Of a stretch of DNA of 64,000 bases, positions 44,319 to 53,968 are shown piece after piece. Within the stretch, counting starts at the first letter, position 1; every line of letters begins with the position of its first letter. The DNA comes from Paenibacillus cellulosilyticus. GTDB lineage: Bacteria > Bacillota > Bacilli > Paenibacillales > Paenibacillaceae. The translations under genes and the position numbers were made by a program. The stretch is from contig NZ_QGTQ01000001.1 in the NCBI RefSeq assembly GCF_003182255.1, positions 124,001-188,000 of the forward strand. The letters are read 5' to 3'. The notes below the pieces were generated by a model, which was given only the letters and a program-made list of their open reading frames with translations, did not search any database and was not told the DNA's origin.

Positions 44319-46064
44319 ATGACACATCCAAAAGACGAACGAAGCATGCAACCAGATACAGGCGCTGCTCCGTCTTCTGACGCAGTGCCCGATAACGGGA
44401 ACCAGTCAGCGAATAGCTCGAGCTCCGATAATCACAATCAGGCTCAGCCAACAGCACAGCAGCAGTCGTCGCAAGGACAGTCATCTGATTCGAACCTGAC
44501 GCCTGCCGCTTTCAAACCGGGTATCCAAATGGAGCCGACGCCCTCTGTCCAGGAGGTTCTAGACCATCAGCGGCAACTGCTTGGAAAGCCTGTAGCTAAT
44601 AAGCTGCAAGACAATATTGATACACTGCGTGAGCTGTATAACGACTGCTCGGACATCATCATTCACGAGTTCGATATTCTGAACGGTCCAGCAGCTGCTC
44701 TTGCGTATATAGATGGTTTGAGTGACATGCGTTTGATCGATACGCACATCTTAGCCCCGCTGCAGCAAATTGGAACTGCTGGTTCGCGCGACAAAGATCC
44801 TATCGTCAAATGCGTGACCATCTCGGCCATGCTCGAAGCGGCGGATTTTCAAATTGTATCTGACAAAATCAGCTACGGACATGCCGTCTTGCTTATTGAC
44901 GGGATTACATCCGCACTTGTGTACGATGTGATCAACCCAATTATTCGTTCAATCGAAGAGCCGGAAGCAGAGACGGTCGTTCGAGGCCCTCGCGAGGGCT
45001 TCGTTGAGTCGATACGGACAAATTCGACACTACTGCGGCGCCGCTTGCATACACCAGCGCTGAAGATGAAGCCTGTCTTCATCGGACGCTACACAAAGAC
45101 GGCTGCTGTCATCACTTTTATAGAGGGAATCGCAGATCCGAATCTGGTCAAGGAAATGGAAGGCCGACTATCCGCCATTGATGTAGACGGGATGACGGAT
45201 ACGTCTCTAATCGAAGAATGGATCGAAGATAACCCTTTCTCACCATTCCCTCAATTGATGTCCACGGAACGGCCGGATGTCGTCACTGCCCATCTGCTCG
45301 AAGGCAAAATTGCGTTAATTGCGGATGGATCGCCCGTTGCACTCATCGCTCCCGCTTCACTCATGAGCATGATGCAATCGCCCGAAGACTTCTACCAACG
45401 TTCACTCGTTGCAACCGCAATTCGGTGGCTGCGAATGCTGTTTTCTTTGATAACGATATTCGGACCTTCCTTCTATGTCGCCGTGCTGTCGTATCACCAA
45501 GAGATGCTTCCTACCTCGCTGCTGCTTACGATTGCAGTATCACGAGAGCAGATCCCTTTTCCCGCGCTCGTTGAGGCGCTGCTTATGGAAATCACATTCG
45601 AAGCGCTTCGAGAGGCGGGCATTCGGCTTCCGAGGCAGGTTGGCTCTGCAGTAAGTATCGTGGGCGCTCTCGTTATCGGACAAGCCGCGATTTCTGCAGG
45701 CATCGTCTCATCGCCAATGGTCATGGTTGTTGCCATTACGGCTGTTTCGTCGTTTCTAATTCCGAACTACTCGCTGGGCATCGCCATTCGGTTCATCCGA
45801 TTTCCGATCATGCTCTGTGCAGGTGCACTCGGACTATATGGGATCGTCCTTGCAGCGCTCGTCATTCTAATCCATCTTATGACGCTGCGTTCATTTGGCG
45901 TCCCTTATCTGTCGCCGCTATCCCCAATGCAGACGAGCCAGCTCAAGGATACATTAATTCGTACATCTAGCCCGAATGCCATTACAAGACCACATCTAAC
46001 GGGGTCCTTCTTCAATCGTGTACGGATGCGTACGGCGTTATATAAGGCGAGGAGGAATTCATAG
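44319..46064 (+). CDS. Spore germinant receptor A-type subunit (GerA family)
   Basis: A 581-residue inner-membrane subunit of a germinant receptor. A polar N-terminal stretch (~1-70, rich in Ser, Gln, Asn) precedes the GerA N-domains and a C-terminal part with about five membrane segments, including the family sequence MLPTSLLLTIAVSREQIPFPALVEALLMEITFEALREAGIRLPRQVGSAVSIVGALVIGQAAI. ATG 44319 lies six nt after GGGGAG; an ATG two codons earlier touches that site. A subunits with B form the ligand-responsive channel; the germinant is not predictable. Confidence 0.93.
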   Translation: MTHPKDERSMQPDTGAAPSSDAVPDNGNQSANSSSSDNHNQAQPTAQQQSSQGQSSDSNLTPAAFKPGIQMEPTPSVQEVLDHQRQLLGKPVANKLQDNIDTLRELYNDCSDIIIHEFDILNGPAAALAYIDGLSDMRLIDTHILAPLQQIGTAGSRDKDPIVKCVTISAMLEAADFQIVSDKISYGHAVLLIDGITSALVYDVINPIIRSIEEPEAETVVRGPREGFVESIRTNSTLLRRRLHTPALKMKPVFIGRYTKTAAVITFIEGIADPNLVKEMEGRLSAIDVDGMTDTSLIEEWIEDNPFSPFPQLMSTERPDVVTAHLLEGKIALIADGSPVALIAPASLMSMMQSPEDFYQRSLVATAIRWLRMLFSLITIFGPSFYVAVLSYHQEMLPTSLLLTIAVSREQIPFPALVEALLMEITFEALREAGIRLPRQVGSAVSIVGALVIGQAAISAGIVSSPMVMVVAITAVSSFLIPNYSLGIAIRFIRFPIMLCAGALGLYGIVLAALVILIHLMTLRSFGVPYLSPLSPMQTSQLKDTLIRTSSPNAITRPHLTGSFFNRVRMRTALYKARRNS

Positions 46065-46065
46065 C

Positions 46066-47232
46066 ATGCGCCATCCTTATCGCAAACTGTCTATATTGCT
46101 GTGCAGTATGGTACTGCTAACGGGTTGCTGGGATCGGATGGAAATCAACGATCTTGCCATTATTACGGCAGCTGGCATTGATCTAACCGACAATGACCGT
46201 ATCAAGCTTTCGGTGCAGCTGTTCGTTCCGAGCCCTCCGAATTCTGAGCAGTCCTCATCCGGGCCATCCAGTGGCTCCAACAATAAGACAGTTGTTAGAG
46301 ACGCGATTGGAATAGATATGGCCGACGCCACGGCGCGATTGCAAGAGAGGCTGTCGAGGAAAGTGTTCTGGGGGCAGGCGGACGTGTTTGTCTTTGGCGA
46401 GAAGCTCGCAAGAAAGGGCATTAAGGAGCCGCTTGACTTCCTTACACGCCACCCGCACCCGCGTGAACGCGCCAATCTATTCGTTAGTGAGGGGGAGGCG
46501 GAGAATGTACTGAAGTGGAATACGCCGATTGAACGCAACAGCGCTGAATCCCTGCGGGAAATGGCCGTTCTACGGACAGGCTTAAATATATCGATTCTAC
46601 AAGCGATAGAGGAATTGTCCGAAGAAGCACATACGGCGGTTCTGCCTATCGTTCGTATCCTGCATAAGGAGGGGGAGGCGTCCCCTTTCATTAGTGGCTC
46701 AGCGACCTTCCGAGATTTGCGGATGGCTGACAAGCTTAACACGACAGAAACACGCGGACTTCTCTGGCTGCGTAACGAAATCAAATCGGCAACAATCACT
46801 TCGCCGGCTTATCCTGGCGCTGAGCCTGCATCTGTTTATTTGTTTCATGCCAGCTCTAAGCTTGTCCCCTCCATTCACAATGATGAATGGCGTATTCGTG
46901 TCATTATCGATGCAACCGGCAATTTGAACGAGAACGCGAGTGATTTAGATACGACCAAAGAAGCTAACGTCTTGAAGCTGCAGCAAGCCTTCAAACAAAC
47001 ACTCCAGAAACGAATCGAGGAAACGGTTAAGAAGGCACAGCAAAGCGGTGTGGACTATCTTGGCTTTGCAGAGCAGTTCTATCGCCATTATCCCAAGCAA
47101 TGGCGTAAGGACAAGAGCAATTGGGACGTGCTGTTCCCCAAGGTAGTCGTCAACTACGATATTCGACTCGTCATTGCACGCAACGGTCTGACGGGTAACA
47201 ACAAAACCTTGCAGCAGGACGGTACGCCATGA
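46066..47232 (+). CDS. Germinant receptor C-type lipoprotein (Ger(x)C family)
   Basis: A 388-residue lipoprotein. The signal peptide ends in LLTGCWDRMEINDLAIITAAGIDL, the diagnostic opening of Ger(x)C proteins, with lipid-modified Cys. The end, DYLGFAEQFYRHYPKQWRKDKSNWDVLFPKVVVNYDIRLVI, is typical. ATG 46066 lies one nt after the A-subunit stop, with AGGAGG upstream. The protein is anchored on the outer face of the spore inner membrane. Confidence 0.94.
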   Translation: MRHPYRKLSILLCSMVLLTGCWDRMEINDLAIITAAGIDLTDNDRIKLSVQLFVPSPPNSEQSSSGPSSGSNNKTVVRDAIGIDMADATARLQERLSRKVFWGQADVFVFGEKLARKGIKEPLDFLTRHPHPRERANLFVSEGEAENVLKWNTPIERNSAESLREMAVLRTGLNISILQAIEELSEEAHTAVLPIVRILHKEGEASPFISGSATFRDLRMADKLNTTETRGLLWLRNEIKSATITSPAYPGAEPASVYLFHASSKLVPSIHNDEWRIRVIIDATGNLNENASDLDTTKEANVLKLQQAFKQTLQKRIEETVKKAQQSGVDYLGFAEQFYRHYPKQWRKDKSNWDVLFPKVVVNYDIRLVIARNGLTGNNKTLQQDGTP

Positions 47233-47456
47233 TGCATGTAATGTTCCTGTCGTTTGTAGCGCTTGTTATCGGCGTCATTGTCAGGCTGGAATGGCCTTCC
47301 TTGCAGACGACAGCAATGAAGTCAACGTATTTGATCATTGTCATAACGGTGTTCGTCATAACCGTTACAATTACATTCATGCCGGAACTGCCAGGCCCAT
47401 TGCAAGGCATAAAAGCGTTGTTCAAGCCGCTCACTGCGGCTTGGATGAGTGAGTAA
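47229..47456 (+). CDS. Small two-helix membrane protein, D-subunit-like (1)
   Basis: A 75-residue protein with two membrane segments (VMFLSFVALVIGVIVRL and YLIIVITVFVITVTITFM) and the C-terminal motif PELPGPLQGIKALFKPLTAAW. It overlaps the C gene by four nt (ATGA), so it is translationally coupled. Position, size and topology resemble the D subunits of some Bacillus ger operons, which modulate germination. The second small gene at 48606 shares the P-x-L-P-G-P motif. Assignment as D subunit is inference. Confidence 0.75.
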   Translation: MMHVMFLSFVALVIGVIVRLEWPSLQTTAMKSTYLIIVITVFVITVTITFMPELPGPLQGIKALFKPLTAAWMSE

Positions 47457-47493
47457 CCAAAGAAAAGCACGATTCGGAATTGGAGGGGTCACT

Positions 47494-48609
47494 ATGGAAC
47501 GGGGGCAGGTATCAGCGGCACAGGTTGCTGTTCTATCCTTTACTGCAGTAACGGCAACGTCGCTGCTTACAGCGCCTACGGTTGTTAGTTCTGTTGTCAA
47601 ACAAGATGTGTGGCTGTCGCCATTGCTGGCCCTTCCTATCGGATTCCTCATTGTATGGCTCATTGTCAAATTAAATCAGATCTATCCTGACCAGACACTC
47701 GTTCAATACTCGATGAAGCTGCTTGGCCGTCCATTAGGCATTGCAGTTAATTTGATATATCTGTTCTTTATCATCCACACAACGGCATACGTACTGCGCC
47801 AATTTACCGACTTCATGAAGCTGACCTTCTTGTTCACGACGCCTGCCTTCGTCGTTGCGAGCAGCATGATACTTGTGTGTGCACTTATCGTTCGAAGTGG
47901 AGTTGAGATTGTCGTAAGGTTTCCCATGCTGCTTCTGCCGGTCGTCCTGTCGCTTATTCTAATGGTCTATATGCCCAGCATCAAAGATATTAACCTCCAT
48001 AACTTCGAGCCCGTCTTAAGCGAAGGATTAGTGGCACCATTAAAAGGGGCGTTTAGGCTTATGTCGTGGGTGCCAGTGTTTACCTTTATGAACTTCTACC
48101 TGCCTTTCGTATCGAACAAGCGGCATGTGCTCTGGTGGGCGTTTGGTTCCGTTACTATTTTTACTGCAATTGTGTTCACCACTTTTGTTATGGTCTATGC
48201 GATCATAGGTGCTGCAACACCCATTTACGTCTATCCGTTTATGGTGCTTGCGCGGTTTATTAGTTTAACCGAGTTCTTCGAGCATCTGGAGTCACTTGTC
48301 ATGATGGTATGGGTGATCGTTATTATCGTCCGCATCTCGTTTGGCCTATATAGTGCTTCATTGGGGCTCGCGCAATGCTTGGGGTTCCCTTCCTACCGTC
48401 CGCTTGTACTGCCAATCAGTATGATCATGGTACTGTTGAGCTACTGGAGCGTTTCGAATGTTGAATTCGTATTCTCGCCTGAATTCATCATTTACTACCT
48501 GATCTTCGGTATCGGTTTACCTGCATTGCTTCTAACATTGTCGACGATCCGACAGCGGTTCAGCAAACCGCACAATGGCCAAGATGAACAAGGAGAATAT
48601 AACGTATGA
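47494..48609 (+). CDS. Germinant receptor B-type permease (1)
   Basis: A 371-residue integral membrane protein of the GerB/endospore germination permease family (APC-like fold), with about ten helices. It opens MERGQVSAAQVAVLSFTAVTATSLLTAPTVV; the next landmarks are YPDQTLVQYSMKLLG and IVRSGVEIVVRF. B subunits bind germinants in characterised receptors. The frame opens at 47449, but ATG 47494 sits seven nt after GGAGG. It is the first of three B genes in the cluster. Confidence 0.93.
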   Translation: MERGQVSAAQVAVLSFTAVTATSLLTAPTVVSSVVKQDVWLSPLLALPIGFLIVWLIVKLNQIYPDQTLVQYSMKLLGRPLGIAVNLIYLFFIIHTTAYVLRQFTDFMKLTFLFTTPAFVVASSMILVCALIVRSGVEIVVRFPMLLLPVVLSLILMVYMPSIKDINLHNFEPVLSEGLVAPLKGAFRLMSWVPVFTFMNFYLPFVSNKRHVLWWAFGSVTIFTAIVFTTFVMVYAIIGAATPIYVYPFMVLARFISLTEFFEHLESLVMMVWVIVIIVRISFGLYSASLGLAQCLGFPSYRPLVLPISMIMVLLSYWSVSNVEFVFSPEFIIYYLIFGIGLPALLLTLSTIRQRFSKPHNGQDEQGEYNV

Positions 48610-48836
48610 ATCTCTCGAAAACCCACATTGCTGTCGTCACCTTGGTTGCTATTGGCATGTTGCTATTTGATTGGCGGGGGCTTACAGATATTCGGACGAA
48701 GATCGCTTATTTCTCGTTATATATTCCTGGGTTTACACTCGCTATTCTGCTGATCATTTATCCGAATCTGCCTGGCCCTGTTCAGTGGATGCGGCCGCTG
48801 TTCGCGCCGCTTGCCAAGCTGTTATTCAAATCGTAG
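48606..48836 (+). CDS. Small two-helix membrane protein, D-subunit-like (2)
   Basis: A 76-residue protein with helices IAVVTLVAIGMLLFDW and IAYFSLYIPGFTLAILLIIY, ending PNLPGPVQWMRPLFAPLAKLL. It overlaps the first B gene by four nt (ATGA) and has AAGGAG upstream. Its C-terminal motif matches that of the 47229 protein, so the two are probably paralogues from a duplication of a D-B unit. Confidence 0.78.
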   Translation: MNLSKTHIAVVTLVAIGMLLFDWRGLTDIRTKIAYFSLYIPGFTLAILLIIYPNLPGPVQWMRPLFAPLAKLLFKS

Positions 48837-48874
48837 TACGTAGGAGTTATTCGATCATCAAGGAGAGATGCGAT

Positions 48875-49969
48875 ATCGAAGTTGGAAAAATATCCTCGGC
48901 TCAGCTTGCCTGTATGCTGTTTCTATCGCTGCTAGCAACAGCTACACTAACCTCTCCTGCAATTGCATACAGCATCGCACATACCGATATGTGGATGACG
49001 CCGATGCTCGGCTCTTTGGGTGGACTTGCTACGATATATATCGCATCCGTGCTTCATCACCGGTATCCAGGCAACACCCTTATCCAATACAGCGAGCTCA
49101 TTCTTGGCCGTGTGATCGGCAGGTTGATTAGCCTTACGTTCCTTATTGTGTGCCTGATGATGAATGCGAATCAGCTTCGACAGTTTGCCGAGCTGATGAG
49201 CTTGGCCTTCATGACGAACACACCGATAGTCGTGTTTGCTAGCACCATGATATTGGTCAGCTCGATCGCCGTACGATTGGGCGTCGAGATCATTGGCCGA
49301 TTAGCGCTCACCTTCACGCCATTGATCGTTGGTATCGTCGTTGTGCTCATTCTTCCACTCCTTAGTGAGATGGAGCCCGATCAAATTCTTCCCTTCATGG
49401 ATCAAGGGTTTTCTCCGATTATCCGTGGTTCGGTTGCGCTGCAAGTCTGGTTTCCCATGTACATCTATGCATCGATGTTTCTGCCCTACATCTCGGATCT
49501 GAATAAAGCGGCCGGTCGCCTCTATTGGACCATAGGCTGGTCTGTCGTCACATTTATGCTGACATTCTTCTATGTGCTAATGGCTTTAGGCGCAGCTACC
49601 AGCTTCTTCTCCTATCCGTTCCTGCTGCTCAGCCGTTATGTATCGATTGCGAGTTTCATGACACATCTCGATTCGCTCATTATGATTGTATGGGTAATCG
49701 ACGTGTTCGTTCGAACGATCGTCATGTATTACGCTGCTGTCAGCGGACTAGCGCAATGGTTTAAGCTTCGCTCATACAAGCCGCTTACGCTGCCAGTAGG
49801 GTTAATCATCATTTTGCTTACCTTCTGGTCGATACCCGATGCGACAACCTATAACGAGAGTCTTGGTCAAGTCGTCATTTACTACTACATCTATGGCCAT
49901 CTATGTATCCCAATTGTGCTGTATATTATTTCACTGCTGAGAGGCGGCAAGCCAGCGGTCCAACCATAA
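48875..49969 (+). CDS. Germinant receptor B-type permease (2), no canonical start codon
   Basis: A GerB-family permease of ~364 residues: EVGKISSAQLACMLFLSLLATATLTSPAIAY at the start, YPGNTLIQYSELILGRVIG, then AVRLGVEIIGRL. Aligning with its two paralogues puts the start at or just before IEVGKISSAQ, but the codon there is ATC (48875), nine nt after AAGGAG (48860-48865). No ATG, GTG or TTG lies nearby in this frame. An ATG at 48868 is in another frame and reads MRYRSWKN. So the gene uses a rare start, needs a frameshift, is inactive, or contains a sequencing error. The frame is otherwise intact to its stop. Confidence 0.8.
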   Translation: MEVGKISSAQLACMLFLSLLATATLTSPAIAYSIAHTDMWMTPMLGSLGGLATIYIASVLHHRYPGNTLIQYSELILGRVIGRLISLTFLIVCLMMNANQLRQFAELMSLAFMTNTPIVVFASTMILVSSIAVRLGVEIIGRLALTFTPLIVGIVVVLILPLLSEMEPDQILPFMDQGFSPIIRGSVALQVWFPMYIYASMFLPYISDLNKAAGRLYWTIGWSVVTFMLTFFYVLMALGAATSFFSYPFLLLSRYVSIASFMTHLDSLIMIVWVIDVFVRTIVMYYAAVSGLAQWFKLRSYKPLTLPVGLIIILLTFWSIPDATTYNESLGQVVIYYYIYGHLCIPIVLYIISLLRGGKPAVQP

Positions 49970-49981
49970 GGAGGTGCAGTC

Positions 49982-51073
49982 ATGCAGCAAACGAAAATCT
50001 CACCCGCCCAGGTCGCCAGCTTATTGATCATGGCGGTATTGTCCACCTCTATGTTGTCTGCCCCCAATTTTGCCTTCAGGGAAGCAGGTAGAGATATGTG
50101 GATCTCGGCTATCCTCTCACCTGCTTTCGGTTTTATCATCCTCTTTACGGTCGTTGCGCTGCATCGTATTTTCCCCGGACGTAATCTGATTCAATACAGC
50201 GTCAATATTCTGGGTGCTCCGGTTAGCAAAGCATTGGGGCTGTTGTTCCTCTTCAATGCTCTTTTACTTAACGGCAGTCAAACGAGACAGTTCATCGACT
50301 TTATGTCGCTCAGTTATTTCACCCGAACGCCAAGCATCGTCTTTACGTTAAGCATCACACTTGTTGCTGCTCTTGCCATCCGCAGCGGCGTAGAGATCAT
50401 ATCCAGAATAGCAGGGCTGCTTGCGCCGATCAGCATTTTCATCGTGCTTATTATCATACTACCGTTGACGTATTCCATCGATCTAGAACGTCTCATGCCT
50501 GTTATGGAACATGGTTTCAGACCAATTGGACGAGGAGCAATGGCGCTTAATTTATGGTTTTCCATGTTCGTCTACTTAACCTTTTTCCTACCGCATGTAA
50601 CTTCAAATAAAGGCATGCTGCGATGGGGTTCGATTTCCGTCACAACTGCAGCTCTCTGCTTCATCTTCTCATTCATCTATACCTTAGGGATAATGGGCAG
50701 TGCACTTAAGGCGTTCACCTATCCATTCATGGTCATAAGCCGATATACGCAGGCCTTTGAGTTTCTTGCCCATCTGGATTCCCTTGTTATGCTGTTCTGG
50801 GTGATAGATGTATTCCTTCGCGTGTGCATGACCTACTATTGCGTAGTCGTTGGCTTCGCACACCTATTCGGCCTGAGGGATCATGTTCCTCTTATCCTGC
50901 CGGTTGGTGTAATTGTCACGCTCTTTACCTATTGGTCCTATCCGAACACCATTGTTTTTGCCAGCTCTGGCTCTTTGGTGGCGGTCAGCTACACGATCTT
51001 TAATTTTATCTATCCGCTGATCCTGTTAGCAGCGGCGAAGCTGCGAGGCTTTGCAGCACAATCATCGAATTAA
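49982..51073 (+). CDS. Germinant receptor B-type permease (3)
   Basis: A 363-residue GerB-family permease: QQTKISPAQVASLLIMAVLSTSMLSAPNFAFREAG, then FPGRNLIQYSVNILG and AIRSGVEIISRIAG. Ten or so helices. ATG 49982 follows AAGGAGG at good spacing, 12 nt after the previous gene. As the last gene it is followed by a hairpin. Three B permeases with one A and one C means either alternative receptors of different specificity or a mixed complex. Confidence 0.93.
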   Translation: MQQTKISPAQVASLLIMAVLSTSMLSAPNFAFREAGRDMWISAILSPAFGFIILFTVVALHRIFPGRNLIQYSVNILGAPVSKALGLLFLFNALLLNGSQTRQFIDFMSLSYFTRTPSIVFTLSITLVAALAIRSGVEIISRIAGLLAPISIFIVLIIILPLTYSIDLERLMPVMEHGFRPIGRGAMALNLWFSMFVYLTFFLPHVTSNKGMLRWGSISVTTAALCFIFSFIYTLGIMGSALKAFTYPFMVISRYTQAFEFLAHLDSLVMLFWVIDVFLRVCMTYYCVVVGFAHLFGLRDHVPLILPVGVIVTLFTYWSYPNTIVFASSGSLVAVSYTIFNFIYPLILLAAAKLRGFAAQSSN

Positions 51074-51076
51074 CAA

Positions 51077-51111
51077 AGACTGCAGCCGCTTATTCGCGTT
51101 GACTGCAGTCT
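51077..51111 (+). terminator. Hairpin after the ger cluster
   Basis: Perfect 9-bp arms AGACTGCAG / CTGCAGTCT with a 17-nt loop. The tail (CATTAC) is T-poor. It stands between convergent genes. Confidence 0.5.
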
Positions 51112-51124
51112 CATTACATGCACA

Positions 51125-51928
51125 TTATTTTCTTAACCCGAACAGCTGCTTTACCTTGCTCCAAGCTCCTTCAGTTGCAGCAGTCGTAACTGCTGCAGGC
51201 TGAATAGAAGCATTATCGAGGAGCAGCTGCGCATTTCTTTTATAATAATGAACGGCTTGCACACCCATCTTCTCCTGAATACGCTCGTAGGCTTCTCTTA
51301 GGCCAAAGCTTCGCTTCGTCGCATGATGCGCATCGGACGCCACGAAATGAATAAGCCCCTGGGCGCACATCATCCAAGCAGCCTTCTCAACCCCTCGGCC
51401 AAAAACACCGGTAAGTGCATGAGCCGTTACTTGTGCCAATGCACCGTTATCCACGAGCCTTCTCAGTTGCTCGGGGTCATTCGCTAACTCACGATTACGC
51501 TCAGGATGGGCGATGATCGGGATAATACCCTTCAAGATCAGCTCATATACGAGCTCCTCTGTGCCTTCCGGTACTCGACTGGATGGCAGCTCAATCAGCA
51601 TGTATTGGGTATATCCCAGCGTCAATAATCCACCCGTCTCGCCTTCATCCCAGCGATCAAGCAAATCTTGATGGACACGGATTTCTTGTCCCGAATGAAC
51701 CTGCAGCGGAATGCCAGCCAGTTTCAATCGCTCATTCAACTGCTCCGTCAATGACTCTACTTGTCTATGATCATTCGGATTATTATAAAGCTCATGGGCA
51801 TGATGCGGTGTTGCGATAACCGTTGTGATTCCATTCTCTACAGCATTCCTAGCAAGCTCCAGCGCTTCGTCCCAATTCGTTGGGCCATCGTCAATTCCAG
51901 GTAGGATATGATTATGAATATCGATCAT
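51125..51928 (-). CDS. CpsB/CapC-family protein-tyrosine phosphatase
   Basis: A 267-residue PHP-fold metal-dependent phosphatase like B. subtilis YwqE and S. pneumoniae CpsB, which dephosphorylates the BY-kinase controlling capsule or exopolysaccharide synthesis. Metal-binding motifs are DIHNHILPGIDDG, TPHHAHELYNN, AHPERNRE and SDAHH. ATG 51928 follows GGAGAG; the frame opens at 52042, inside the upstream terminator. No BY-kinase gene is adjacent, so its partner lies elsewhere. It may share control with the envelope genes but nothing shows this. Confidence 0.92.
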   Translation of the reverse strand: MIDIHNHILPGIDDGPTNWDEALELARNAVENGITTVIATPHHAHELYNNPNDHRQVESLTEQLNERLKLAGIPLQVHSGQEIRVHQDLLDRWDEGETGGLLTLGYTQYMLIELPSSRVPEGTEELVYELILKGIIPIIAHPERNRELANDPEQLRRLVDNGALAQVTAHALTGVFGRGVEKAAWMMCAQGLIHFVASDAHHATKRSFGLREAYERIQEKMGVQAVHYYKRNAQLLLDNASIQPAAVTTAATEGAWSKVKQLFGLRK

Positions 51929-51982
51929 AGCTGTTCTCTCCGATCTGCAACTATGTATAGCAATAAGCAATAAGTATTTTGG

Positions 51983-51991
51983 ATTATAACA
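51983..51991 (-). promoter_or_regulatory. Extended -10 promoter of the phosphatase gene
   Basis: Minus strand TGTTATAAT lies immediately after the atp terminator stem. No recognisable -35 is present. The -10 overlaps the T-rich tail of the terminator. Confidence 0.45.
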
Positions 51992-51994
51992 CAA

Positions 51995-52024
51995 AACACC
52001 GCCAGGCTTAAGCTTGGCGGTGTT
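51995..52024 (-). terminator. Rho-independent terminator of the atp operon
   Basis: Arms AACACCGCCA and TGGCGGTGTT with a ten-nt inner region that can pair further (GC-TTAA-GC); minus-strand tail TTGTGTTAT. It lies 22 nt after the atpC stop. Confidence 0.85.
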
Positions 52025-52046
52025 TCTATACAAGAGAGGCAAACGA

Positions 52047-52445
52047 TTATTTGCCGTTTACATTGATACGGTTGATCGCACGCTGCAGAGCAAGTTCTGC
52101 GCGCTTGAAATCAACATGGTCGGCCTTTGCATTCAGACGATCTTCAGCACGTTTCTTCGCAGCTTCTGCACGCGCCACATCGATCTCGGAAGCGAGCTCA
52201 GCGCTCTCTGCCAGAATGACGACTTTATCCTTGCGGATCTCGATGAAACCGCCGGATACAGCGAATTCCTCCGTTGCGCCGTCTTTCTTCACGATAACTG
52301 GTGCAATGCGAAGTGGAGTAACGAGCGGAATGTGGTTCGGCAAAATACCGAGCTCACCGTCTGCGCCCTTTACGCTCACCATGTTAACTTCCTGTGCGTA
52401 AACTTTGCGCTCAGGCGTAACGATTTCTAGTAAAAGGGTACTCAT
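52047..52445 (-). CDS. atpC: ATP synthase epsilon subunit
   Basis: A 132-residue central-stalk subunit of F1. The beta-barrel domain reads [42 protein letters not shown]; the C-terminal helices ([20 protein letters not shown]) can inhibit hydrolysis. ATG 52445 follows GGGAGG. Last gene of the operon. Confidence 0.96.
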   Translation of the reverse strand: MSTLLLEIVTPERKVYAQEVNMVSVKGADGELGILPNHIPLVTPLRIAPVIVKKDGATEEFAVSGGFIEIRKDKVVILAESAELASEIDVARAEAAKKRAEDRLNAKADHVDFKRAELALQRAINRINVNGK

Positions 52446-52468
52446 TTGGCTTCCTCCCGCCTAACGCC

Positions 52469-53887
<1,419 letters not shown>

Positions 53888-53906
53888 TTATGGTTGTCAT
53901 TCGCGA

Positions 53907-53953
53907 GACCTCTTTACCGCACCACGGTCAAGCAGTGCGGCCTGTCAGAGGTC
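53907..53953 (-). other. Hairpin between atpG and atpD
   Basis: Outer arms GACCTCT / AGAGGTC and inner arms CCGCAC / GTGCGG fill most of the 93-nt intergenic gap. There is no T-tract, so it is more likely an RNA-stability or translation element than a terminator. Confidence 0.6.
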
Positions 53954-53968
53954 GCATTGAACGAAACA

